From contig NC_080712.1 in assembly GCF_019097595.1 (NCBI RefSeq), forward strand, positions 19,306,146 to 19,370,145: DNA of 64,000 bases, read 5' to 3'. How positions within the stretch are numbered: the stretch's first letter is position 1; every line of letters begins with the position of its first letter. Under the pieces are notes generated by a model that saw only the letters and a list, made by a program, of their open reading frames with translations, was not told the DNA's origin and did not search any database. A program made the translations under genes and the position numbers. Shown here piece by piece: positions 39,080 through 49,046 of this stretch. This DNA comes from Hemibagrus wyckioides (lineage: Eukaryota; Chordata; Actinopteri; Siluriformes; Bagridae).

Positions 39080-40404
39080 CTTTATACACTCTCTGTTGCA
39101 AACTAACACTTGCACCAACAATTTGTGATCATTTCCTAGTCATTCTGTGGTGTTTTCAAAATGAACGCATAGAGGAATCAGCAGAGCAGTTCTCACATTT
39201 GACTTATCACCAATAATATGTTTAGAATATCACCTCCAGTTTTGCTCCTGAGAAATCATCTAAGCCATATAAGCCTATTTATTTTTATTATTCACTCTTA
39301 ACAGTTCATTTCATTGTTCAGGAGTTGAAGCCTTGCAAACAATTTAAAGAAAGCACATGTCAAATTCAGGCATTATAAGAATAAAGTTTTCCCACTACCC
39401 TCTCCATCAACCCTTTACCTCCCCCACATTATCACTTTTATACACTTTCTGTTGCAAACTAACACTTGCACCCACTCAGAAGGTTCTACGCTGCATGTGC
39501 TGTCATAACAGTGGCAGTAAGCTGTCACTCAGGGCCTGAATAATGACACCATTTAGGTTTTAACACTTTGAGAGTGTAACACACACACACATACACTTTC
39601 TCCACTATGAATATTGTTATATAACTTTAACTACCATGCTAATATTTTCAAATTATGGCTCATGATTCATTTGTGAATGATTGAGATTGGGGTTCTAAAA
39701 TTTTAATAAGAAACATTTTTATGCCATTAGAAAAGCAAGATTTTTTTTTCTTTTGCCAAGACTCACTTTGTGTCACTTTGTGTAACCCATTAAGTAGCTT
39801 AGCAAAAGAGTCTGGTGCCACCAAGTGACCATGCCAAGAATTACATCAAAACAAATAATGAATGTGGAGAGAATTAATACAAAGTCATATCATTTATTAA
39901 AATACTATTAAAATGTATTAACCAAGGCAAAAGAATCATCACCTACAGTTATTTTAAAAATACACACCTCATTCCTAATATAGGCATACATTTATTGAGA
40001 CCATAATAGAAATATAAAGAATAATCAACTCAAATATTCACATATGAGCTGTGTTCTAGACAAGTTTGCTTTACATCTTCCTTGTTTTGTTTTGTTTTTT
40101 AATAAATTCATTTCAGTTACATTCACTGTCACCTAGATTCATCTGTTTGTTTCTTTTTTGTTTGTTTTTAGGGGGGTCAGTAAGTATGGTGATTTTAATT
40201 AAAAAAGGTAATCTGCAATAAACATCTTCCTGCCATCAACCAGCAGAGTATATCTTAGGTACCATTCATTATATAATAAATTACTGACTCCACCTCACTA
40301 TTTCAACATCCTTACAAGATGAATTTTGATAAACCCATGATAGAAAAAAAGTCTATCAAAGTTATCCAAGCCATATAACTGGTATTATCTTAGAGGACAT
40401 ATAG
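39080..40404. other. IPMK 3' flank and probable 3' UTR
   Basis: Immediately downstream of the IPMK stop on the minus strand. The nearest clear minus-strand AATAAA is at 39991-39996, about 410 bases past the stop; another lies near 39,893. A piece at about 39,110-39,180 repeats text found at 38,478-38,535 ('accaacaatttgtgatca', 'ggtgttttcaaaatgaac'), so a local repeat pair is present. No further exon seen. Confidence 0.45.
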
Positions 40405-40961
40405 TCAGTCTTTAAGTATCTGCTCCAGAACAAAGAGGAGGCTCCTCAGTCCATACATGTAGCCATCATCTGAGCTGTCACTGGGAAACACGTGGGCAAA
40501 ATCAATCATCCTGACCTCTACATTTTCCTCTTTCCCACCATTTGATCTTTTGCCTTCAACCACAGTGTTTTCTTTTGCCTCCATGTCAGCAGTAATTCCC
40601 ATAGACTGGTGATGTAAAGAGTGAGACCCAAACCCATTCACTTTCCTCACATTGTGAATGGCTTCAAGAATGCTACTACAGTTTACCTGTCCACATGAGA
40701 TCTTCAGCTTTGAGCTACTGAGGTGAACATTACTTCTGTTCTCTGGCTCAGCTCTATATTCCTGTACTGTCAGAGTTTCATTTCCATTCTTTGCATTGCC
40801 TATGTGATGCGAGCCCTCATACACAAACAACAGAGAGCTGGCATAGAAGTGGAGCTGCTTCTGGCCCTCAAACCAACGCAGGATGTTACGGATTTTATGG
40901 ATGCTAGTAGAAATGGCATCTTTTCTTAGCTCCTCTCCATTATGGAAAAATCTAGCTAATC
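40405..40961 (-). CDS. ipmk: IPMK coding exon 6 with stop
   Basis: Begins GLARFFHNGEELRKDAI, carries QKQLHFYASSLLFVYEG and ends VRMIDFAHVFPSDSSDD, then YMYGLRSLLFVLEQILKD and TGA. The middle is a low-conservation linker with acidic and lysine-rich stretches. Acceptor TTTTTTCAG. Confidence 0.95.
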
Positions 40962-43324
40962 CTGAAAAAACATAACATAACATAACATGAATGTTAGATT
41001 AATATTTCCATTAACTGTAAGTGGAATAAACATGAGCAACTTGTTCTTTTTTCTATGAAGCCAAACAAAGAAGTGTTCAAGTCTCGTTCATACCAGTTTT
41101 GAGTGTTTCCTTCGTCAGACTGCGTCCAAAGAACTGTTCATGACTAATATAACTTCCTGAAGCTATGTGGTAAACCTGAAAATGAGACGAGGAGACATGA
41201 AGACTGAAAGAGACGATTTAACATCAATGGACATACAATTATAATGTTTTCATTTCTAGTTGTTGTTATGGGAGGAATGACTTGGGGAAAAAATGAATGA
41301 AAATGATTGATGACAACTAATACATCAGTAATCATTTTGAATATCAAGTGGTTTCACCATCTACAGCACCAGAAGCAGTTTGTTTGCCTAGCTGATGAAG
41401 GACTTATTCTGATCCACTATAAACTTTGTATATTACTCTGAACTTTTACCACATCAAGAAGAAATCAAGGTTCATCAGACCAGGTAATGTTTATCTAAGG
41501 CAGGAATATATGCCATTCCATTGCATACACAATGCTCATACAACTGCCATGTAAAAACATTTAAAACATTTGCCAACATGTTGATGGCTATAGCCCAATA
41601 GAACAAACCTACTAACCTCTTCACAAGTTCACAAGTGACCAGAAGATAAAAAAAAAAAGATCAATGGTCAAATATTTGATCAAATATTAATCAAATATTT
41701 GGCAGCAAACAATGCAAATAATGAACATGTCATGAAGATTAGATATTAGTTATTAGTCTCTCACCCTCATTCCTAAAATCAAGAACCCAATCTCTTCCAT
41801 TAGAGGATACTTTCTAATGTGCTCTTCCCGTTTCTCTTGTGAGGCAAACGGATCATAGCTTTTTCTCCCAATCTTCACATCCATGATGCATGGACATGTG
41901 AACCTCCCGGCCACATCCTCCAGCTTCATATACAGCTCTAAGAAAAAAAAATGCATAGAGGCAGAGAATGTTTTCACAGATTTAGTGCATGAACAAATTT
42001 GTATTTGGAATAAACAGTTCTGTGCTTAGTTACCCAGCAGCACAATTACAGTCTGCTATTTTCACTCTGACTTAGAGTTATTACCTACAATATTACTATT
42101 CAACTTGAGTAGTAAACTTGTAATCGTCCATTATCTGTTAAGTCATTGCAGTTTCAGAGGGCTAGGCTGCAGCTTCTTTGCTGAGAGACTCTGATAAGAC
42201 TTTATAACAAATCAATTCTTTTCAGTCAAGTTACTAGTCACTGACTAAGCCAATCCTCAACACAATCAACTGATTAGAGTCTCCATAACAAAGTTTTGTT
42301 TGCTGTTACTGAGATGGTTCAAAGTTCAAAGTTGGCCAAAAGTTATCCATTAACATATACGCACAAGAGTTCGAGAATGAGCACAACTAACTTATAATTA
42401 CATGCCCATCTCTCTCTCTCTCTCTCGATCTCTTACACACACACACACAAATTTAATCTTTAAATAGTGGCTCATACATTGACATGTCCATCCCAGCTTA
42501 CATTCCATTCACTCTTCAGATAAAACAAGGCTACTACCACTGCATCCTGTTCCTGTTGGACATACTATGCAAACATAGTAAATTTAAAGAGAGAAGACTC
42601 CAATATAAATCATTAACCAATGAAACAATTATTAATTGAGGATTACCTTCATGAAATCTGTCATTAGTCACACATCTACATTAATTTGTCTATAACATGA
42701 CCTAAAACAAAGCTGAGGCAAAAATGTGTTGCCAACTGGAGCTGTTTTTATGTGGCCAAAGGTTAGTAGACACCTGACCATAACTTTTATAAGTGATTTT
42801 TGAAAATCCCATTCCAGATTTAATCTAAATAGTTAAATATTAGACCAGCATATCCTATCTCACCATTTGGTTTATCTGGAGATGACCATGTGCCATAGTA
42901 TTTGGGTAGGTGTTGTTGTAAGGCCAGTAGGTGTGGATCTGTACAGTCTTGAGAAAACACCTAAAAAACACATTCAGGTACCTTCAGCGACCTGTACAAT
43001 ATTTGAACAAACAAATAAATATATATGTTTGTGTACAGACTGCAATAGAGTAGATTTACAGTGGATTTAGTGGATTAGTTGTTGGATTGTCGCTGCATTG
43101 TCCAGTTTTGAGGGGTGGATAATACCTGTGTGTAGAATTGCATCTCACATGGGCCCCTGGGTGGAGGCTGCAGCTGTTTCAGTACAGTCCCATCATAGTG
43201 TTGTAGGATACCTGAGTAATTACACACACACAAAACAAAAACAAACAAAAAATCTGAATCACGAAATATTTTATGATCATGAAAGATCAAAGATAAAACT
43301 CTAACACATTACATTCTAATAATT

Positions 43325-43375
<51 letters not shown>

Positions 43376-44048
43376 TGATTTACAGACCACTCGTCACATA
43401 CTGTTACGAAAAACAACACCTTGTAAACAGAAATCTTGAGGTTGGGGTTTGTTATTGTATCAAGACATTTTATCCCAGTTAGAAAAGAAATCATTGTAAA
43501 TGATGTTCATAGAGCAAATGAAAGCTAAATGATTGAAAATACAACATGGGTCATTTCAATTCGTCATGCTTGTGTCCTATACATTTATTTAAACATATAT
43601 GATTCATTTATTAAAGCTAATTATTATTATTCGTGGTTGCTTTTTAACTATCCCACTAGCTGCTGCTTCTGTTTTACAGACTGAAACAATACACAATTTA
43701 GACAAGTGAAGAAAGTTTCTTGTGACCACCTGAGGTTCCTAAATTGAACTTAAGAAAGTATAGGAGCTGTTCAAGAGGAGCCTTTAATTTCGTTCTGATT
43801 TTGATTAATTCCCTAATTAGTTGAACTACACAGTAGTTGACCAAAACTAAAAAGTATAATGGATTAGATGACCTGGTTAACTGACCGACTTTATGGATGC
43901 CGTACTTGTGACCAGCCACCTGATGAGAGAGAGGCACCGGAGCTCGCGCGCGCTCCGCTCTCCTGCTCTTCCATTCTGTTGCGTGTTCATTTTCAGCTCC
44001 ATCGCCGACGGCTAGAGATGACTTTAATACTCGATCCTCTGTAGCCAT
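40405..44048 (-). CDS. ipmk: Inositol polyphosphate multikinase, complete, six coding exons
   Basis: IPMK phosphorylates inositol phosphates (IP3 to IP4 and IP5) and PIP2 to PIP3; in animals it acts mostly in the nucleus. Coding exons, in transcript order on the minus strand: 44048-43886, 43211-43126, 42960-42864, 41937-41765, 41175-41094, 40961-40405. All junctions are GT-AG and phases match, giving 385 residues (human about 416). Visible motifs: PVPLSHQVAGH in exon 1, GTVLKQLQPPPRGP in exon 2, the inositol-kinase signature PCIMDVKIG (about 131-139), SSLLFVYEG (about 242-250) and the metal-binding IDFAHV (353-358). Residues about 251-348 form a poorly conserved linker, shorter than in human. 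The start ATG is the first in a CpG-rich first exon, and MATE matches the family. Identity is firm; teleosts can carry two ipmk copies and I cannot say which this is. Confidence 0.95.
41094..41175 (-). CDS. ipmk: IPMK coding exon 5
   Basis: 82 nt encoding VYHIASGSYISHEQ, then FFGRSLTKETLKTG. Acceptor ATTTTCAG, donor GTATGA, leaving in phase 1. Confidence 0.93.
41452..41500 (-). mobile_element. Short Tc1 family A fragment inside an IPMK intron
   Basis: 'gaaatcaaggttcatcagac' and 'caggtaatgttt' match the antisense W-DESRF segment of family A transposase. Only about 50 bases are recognisable. Confidence 0.35.
41765..41937 (-). CDS. ipmk: IPMK coding exon 4
   Basis: Encodes ELYMKLEDVAGRFTCPCI, MDVKIGRKSYDPFAS and YPLMEEIGFLILGMR, with the inositol-kinase signature P-x3-D-x-K-x-G. 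Acceptor TTCTTAG, donor GTGAGA. The six residues after MR in the open frame are intron read-through. Confidence 0.95.
42735..42846 (-). mobile_element. Tc1 family C terminal fragment inside an IPMK intron
   Basis: 'tatgtggccaaaggttagta', 'gacacctgaccataactttt' and 'gaaaatcccattccagattt' correspond to the family C terminus also found at 36,928. It ends about 18 bases from the donor of IPMK exon 3. Confidence 0.5.
42864..42960 (-). CDS. ipmk: IPMK coding exon 3
   Basis: A 97-nt exon too short to stand out as an open frame. It encodes VFSQDCTDPHLLALQQHL and then PKYYGTWSSPDKPN, matching the human LPKYYG block. Acceptor TTTTTTAG, donor GTGAGA. A family C Tc1 terminus lies about 20-125 bp downstream (42,735-42,845). 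Confidence 0.92.
43126..43211 (-). CDS. ipmk: IPMK coding exon 2
   Basis: Encodes GILQHYDGTVLKQL and then QPPPRGPCEMQFYTQ, part of the N-lobe ATP-binding region. Acceptor TTACTCAG, donor GTATTA; 86 nt, leaving in phase 0. Confidence 0.93.
43321..43376. repeat. (AAT)n microsatellite in IPMK intron 1
   Basis: About 52 bases of uninterrupted ATA/AAT trinucleotide. Confidence 0.95.
43886..44048 (-). CDS. ipmk: IPMK coding exon 1
   Basis: Starts MATEDRVLKS and ends HQVAGHKYGIHKVG, followed by the donor GTCAGT. The frame leaves in phase 1. The N-terminal about 35 residues are not conserved with human; PVPLSHQVAGH is. Sequence around 43,925-43,985 is rich in CpG. Confidence 0.93.
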
Positions 44049-44300
44049 TCTAAGCTTCGGATATCACATCACACCATAATCGTGTTATTTAACTCTGATC
44101 TTCATGTTGCCGAGGAGTCACGTACATTACGTGGATGTCTGCGAGTTTAGATAAGAAAGACCTACTTTGACCGCCGTCCCACTGAAGATTTATAGCTACA
44201 GGTTCCTACAGCAGTCCTGAATCCAAGCGACCACATCCCACTTCCTCGTAAAAAGAAAACACTAACCTCTGGTCAGTGCACAGCTCTGTAAATCAGCTGT
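44049..44300 (-). promoter_or_regulatory. ipmk: IPMK promoter and 5' UTR region
   Basis: The sequence just upstream of the IPMK ATG, together with exon 1, is richer in CpG than the rest of the window ('gccgacggctag', 'gaccgccgtccc', 'ctcgcgcgcgctccgctc' in exon 1). This suggests a CpG-island-type promoter. No TATA box is evident at a convincing distance. Inference only. Confidence 0.45.
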
Positions 44301-44559
44301 GCCACTCACACTCACACTTCACGCCCTAACTATTACTCTGTTTCTAACTTTAGAGGATAATGGTCGTCGTTAGTCTTTGGCTTGAGTTTCGGTACAGGTT
44401 TCGATGATCATTCATTGTACACAACTCCTGGTAGTTATTTAATCAACTCATTTCCATACATGCACACATGAAGAAAATACGTCACCATATGTAAAACTAA
44501 TATAAACTCAAATCATAACAAATCTAAATGCTAAATGGTGCCTGAGTTTTATTTTATAC

Positions 44560-45000
44560 CGTAGTTGTTGAATTCTTGAATCTGATTGGTCAGAAGGTGT
44601 TGCGTTTTTCTACAATAGCCATGGCTCTTAATGCCAGCTGTAACTCAGATCACATAATGCACTCCTTCTTATACACTTCCCTTTCAGTAGTAACGGCTAA
44701 TTCACAAGGAGCTGAAAAATAATTACAATCACTCATTTTACTCAGCTTTCCTGATGCATACCTTCAGGTAAAGCTGACATGGTATAAGGTTGATAATAAG
44801 TTTTCAGTGAGGGGAGCTTCATTTCATATTTATTAAAGGAGTCTCCAGTGCCAGGCCTTTGTAACAGTCATGGGTAAAGCTGTATAATTCAGGACTGAGG
44901 GCTTTGTGGTTTCTCAGTAATATTACAAGCTGTGTTTTCTTATTTACGTCAAGAGAAAGCGAGAAGAAAAGAGATGCTGGTAAAGAAGCAGCTTATTTTA
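44560..45000. repeat. Interspersed repeat, probably a non-autonomous DNA element
   Basis: The phrase 'gttgaattcttgaatctgat' plus 'tggtcagaaggtgttgcgtt' and 'aactcagatcacataatgca' is a familiar fish interspersed repeat. I could not define terminal repeats, so the class is uncertain. Confidence 0.4.
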
Positions 45001-45004
45001 TAGC

Positions 45005-45103
45005 TCATATACCTTGGTATTAAAAAGCAAATGTTATGTAATGTAAGAATAGTATTTTGTTTTACAGCAATTTATTCACACACACACACACACACACACA
45101 GAC

Positions 45104-45147
<44 letters not shown>

Positions 45148-46985
45148 CTAGTACTTTCTTCTCTATACAATTCAGAATATTCAATTTAATTCACATTTGC
45201 TTTATAAATTCAGAGCTTGTAACAATGAATATTTTTAAGTATTACAGAAATCCAAGTCTAGATCCAGATCACCAATGAGAAAGCCAGAGGCAACAGTGAC
45301 AAAGCAAAGCCCCTGAGAGGACGTGAGTTCGAAAACCTTAAAAAGGAGCCTAAAAAGGGATTACATACTTTTGACAGAAGATAGTGGCATTCTAATTATT
45401 ACACTAATGGATTGAAAAGGTACAAAATGCTTGCTATGACCATCGTGTGAATGAGAGTCCTGAGATAAGATGAGCATAAATTCACTGCAGCATTTATTCA
45501 CTGCAGTCTGAAAGTTTTTACTGTAGTGCAGATCTCTCGGGTATCCAATCATCTGATCTGAATCTATTGAAGTGCAAATAGCTCCAAGATGAGGAAGCAG
45601 AAAAAGCAGAGCAGGAGTGGAGTATTAAGATCAATCAAGCAGTTCCTGAGGTTTTGGAGGAACCACAGCTTTAAGAAGTGTGTCAGGATTTTGATGCATA
45701 AAACAGCAGGAGTACATGTACAGCCCAACTGTCAGAGTTTTTACCCAGTTTACCTTACCTCTGTATAAATGAACAAACAAATCTGTATCTTCTTGTTAGC
45801 GAGTTATATCTGAATCACAATGTATGTTTCAGCGTAGATATAATGTACGAGATTTTGTTCTGAACATTTTGTCCTGAGGCTTTATAGGAAAATGTTTTGC
45901 ACCTGCTATAATTTACATTATTCTTACTAAAAAATCTTACAAGGCAAGAAAAAGTGCTTCTAAAGGTCAGTAGTAATGATGTTTTATTTTTGTCTTCAAG
46001 ACAGAGGAGATTCCACTTACTGGTTTCCCAGTAAAATGACAGGCTGCATTTCTTTAAGCAAGGGAGTGAGAATGAGAGATGCTGGTGAGGGAATCATGTT
46101 ATCACTGCTATAATATAAGTGACAGTATGAACTAATTCCACAACACTTGTCACTGATTAGTAAACTAAACATCATAATCATTGGCAAATCAGTGTAGTGT
46201 AAGCAGAATAACACTTCAGACCATGCTTTTATAAAAATATAGAGATTTATATAATTATTTCTATAATAAACAACATAATTAAATATATTAAAATTAATGA
46301 TGATAATTTATCATTTATATAATTAAGGTCAATTATATATTAAAGTAAATTAATATATAATTATTTCTATAATAAATAATATAATTATATTACATAATAG
46401 AAGAAGAAGAAGAAAAAGAAGAGGAATACACTTCAGGGATGCACACTACTGCATGGCATTAAACCATATCACACTATGTATTATTTTCATATAAAAGCAT
46501 GGCCCATTGTGTTATTCCACAAATAATCAATATGAAATTGTACCATCTAATATAGTCAGTGTAGTGTAAATAAGATAGGAAGAACAATACTTAAAAAGAG
46601 GTTCATATCTGATGTATCATAATCACACTAAAGATAATATCAGAATCTAACAGAGACCATTAACAGGTCATTTGCAACCAGAGCTGTCATAAATCTTAAA
46701 ATTAGCTTTTTTCAGAAACGTTTTTTTGTATGTAATTCCTATGCAAATATAAGCAAATCTTGTAAGCTACTATCTTGTCTTGGACCTTGAAGGTTTGTTA
46801 TTAGTATCTCACAAATATGTAGTGCCTTTTGGGAGACTATATCTATAAGCATCTTACTGCTTTCAAGTGAAAAGTATTTTCAGAGTAAAATTACTCTGTG
46901 CCAAGTGAAAGATTGCAGTAGACAGATGTTATATATTTATTGCTGATGTAAACATAACATGGCAAACAAAGTCTATTATCAATAG
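45005..46985. other. Intergenic with a compound (CA)n(GA)n microsatellite
   Basis: (CA)n at about 45077-45100 runs into (GA)n at 45108-45146. There is a short AAG run at 46,402-46,420. No exons recognised. Confidence 0.6.
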
Positions 46986-46989
46986 ATGG

Positions 46990-47886
46990 ATTATGCACTC
47001 AATGTCCACTTTATTGGGAACACCTGCACTTTGACAGTGAGTGAAAACCCCTTGTTGATAAGAGAGATCAGATAATGACCAGATTGGTTGAAGTTGAAGG
47101 ATATTTTAACTCAAATAATCACTATTTACAGCCCTGGTGAGCGGAAAAGCAGCCCAGAATCCACAATACATCAAAGCTTGAGGTTGATGGGCTACATTTG
47201 GTTCTACTCCTGTCAGCCAAGAACAAGAATCTGAGGCTATCATGAGCACAGACTCACCTAAACAGGACAGTTGAAGATTAGGAACAAAATCTCCTCCTCT
47301 ATTTCCAGTCTTCAGTTGTCCAGATTGGTGAGACTGTGCTCATGATAGCCTCAGATTTATGTGTTTGGCTGACAGATGAGGAAACTGGTGTGGCCTTCAG
47401 TTGTAGCCCATCAACATCAAGGCTTGATATGTTAAATATTCTGAAATGCTTTTTTTCCCCCTCACTATAGTTGTAAAGAGTGATTATGCGAGTTACTACA
47501 GACTTCCTTTCAGCTGAGATCAGTCTGGTCATTCTCTTCTGATCTCCATCATCAACAAGGCATTTCAGCCTGCAGACCCTCTGCTCACAGGATGCCCCCC
47601 CCCACCATTCTGTGTAAACTCCAGACACTGTTGTGTGTGTGAAAATCCCAGGAGATCAGCATTTTCCGATATACACAAACCAACCCATCTGGCACCAACA
47701 GCCATGCCACAGTTAAAGTCACAGGGATCACACCTTTTCCTCGTTCTGGTTTTTGATGTGCAGATTAAATGAAGCTCTTGATCTTTATTTGCATGACTGT
47801 GCTGCTGCCACCTGATTGGCTGGTTTGATAATTGCATAAATGTGCAGAAGGCCTGGTGTTCCTAATAAAGTAAACAGTGAGTGTAC
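46990..47886. mobile_element. Fold-back (inverted) Tc1 structure, family A
   Basis: The outer ends, 'actcaatgtccactttattg' on the left and the reverse complement of 'cctaataaagtaaacagtga' on the right, are the family A termini. Inside, transposase text runs on the plus strand from about 47,055 to 47,280 ('cttgttgataagagagatca', 'gaggttgatgggctacattt', 'gaatctgaggctatcatgag'). The same text then runs on the minus strand from about 47,300 to 47,885, including the frames 47299-47628 (RKSVVTRIITLYNYSE...) and 47565-47837 (GARWVGLCISENADLLGFSH). Two copies, one internally deleted, therefore meet head to head near 47,290. No frame is intact. Confidence 0.7.
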
Positions 47887-47889
47887 AAA

Positions 47890-48950
47890 AGAATAACTGC
47901 AGCAGTGAAAGGACATACAGTACAGATTACACAAAGAGATAATTAAATGGGAACTGCATTCATCAGAAAATCAAAGACGACTAGACAATCTGTCCATCAC
48001 AGAACGTTAAATCAAGTGTTAACCGATGAATTTACTCTTGGAGTAATATCTCAAAATAAAATTTCAAGCACACTGCACAGCCTTTACCACAGCATATTCA
48101 CTCACTTTACATCACTCAGTTAAGAAGTTTAAGAAGGTCAGATGTTTGTTTTAATAATACTCAAAAGTTATATCATTTTTTTAAAAACAATCTATGTGTC
48201 ATTCATACATATAATAATTAGCACATAACTACAGATCAGATCCTGGTATATTATAACACAGTGTGGTTCAACTAAGTAAAAAAACAAATCTGATTAATGT
48301 TTGTATTAAATAAGATTTTATTTGGGGTTTTGCATTTGTGCTGAAAACCCAACTAAGATTTATAATTTAGCCTAAACAAGAGGTACTTTTTCCATTTTGT
48401 CACTTGCTTGTGTGTGTTTGGATAAGGTTATATCATGGGACAGTCTGCAGAGAAACAAACTGAGATCCAGTTTCAAATAAACCCATTCACTCTTTCTTAC
48501 AGTTCATTTACTTTTTTTTTGGTTCATTTATTTTCATGGCTTTCAAATATACAATCTGTCATGCCGCATTCACTCTTAAGTGCTTTTGTCAACATCATTA
48601 CAGCAATTTCACGAAGCCTTGCAATCAGCTGAGAAGCCACTTGGGATCTGAATACGAAGGAAGAAAAAATGTAGTGCTAATTTCATTACATAACATCCAG
48701 TTTCAAATGTAATTATTTAATTTTTGGGAGAAAAAAATATATATTTCTCAATATATACACCTGCACTAAGACAAGAAGACTGAGAATAAGACCCTGATGT
48801 ATGATGACCATTCAGACACAGGCAGCTATGACAAGAGAATAATAAACCCTAAATCAGTTGACAAGCTTAGTCACATGTGAGGCAAATATATATTAATCTC
48901 CATCAGTGCTTCAATGGGATTGCAAACGTCGACTCTGAGTACATCAAGTT
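47890..48950. other. CISD1 3' flank and probable 3' UTR
   Basis: Downstream of the CISD1 stop on the minus strand. A minus-strand AATAAA lies at 48527-48532, about 425 bases past the stop, and is a reasonable cleavage signal. No other feature recognised. Confidence 0.4.
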
Positions 48951-48956
48951 TCACAC

Positions 48957-49046
48957 TCATGCATCCTTCTTTTTAATGATCAGTGGGCCTACGTTGTCCC
49001 CCGTGTCTTGATTGTGTTTTGCATGAGCACCATCACAGTATGGAAA
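48957..49046 (-). CDS. cisd1: CISD1 coding exon 3 with stop
   Basis: Encodes [14 protein letters not shown], then [15 protein letters not shown] and TGA, supplying the last two cluster ligands (Cys and His). Acceptor CTTTCAG. Too short to appear as a long frame, but the match is unmistakable. Confidence 0.95.
   Translation of the reverse strand, partial: FPYCDGAHAKHNQDTGDNVGPLIIKKKDA

Noticed and set aside
43698..43885. C-terminal extension of IPMK exon 1 frame
   Set aside because: Intron read-through; the donor GTCAGT after KVG joins in phase to exon 2 (ILQHYDG).
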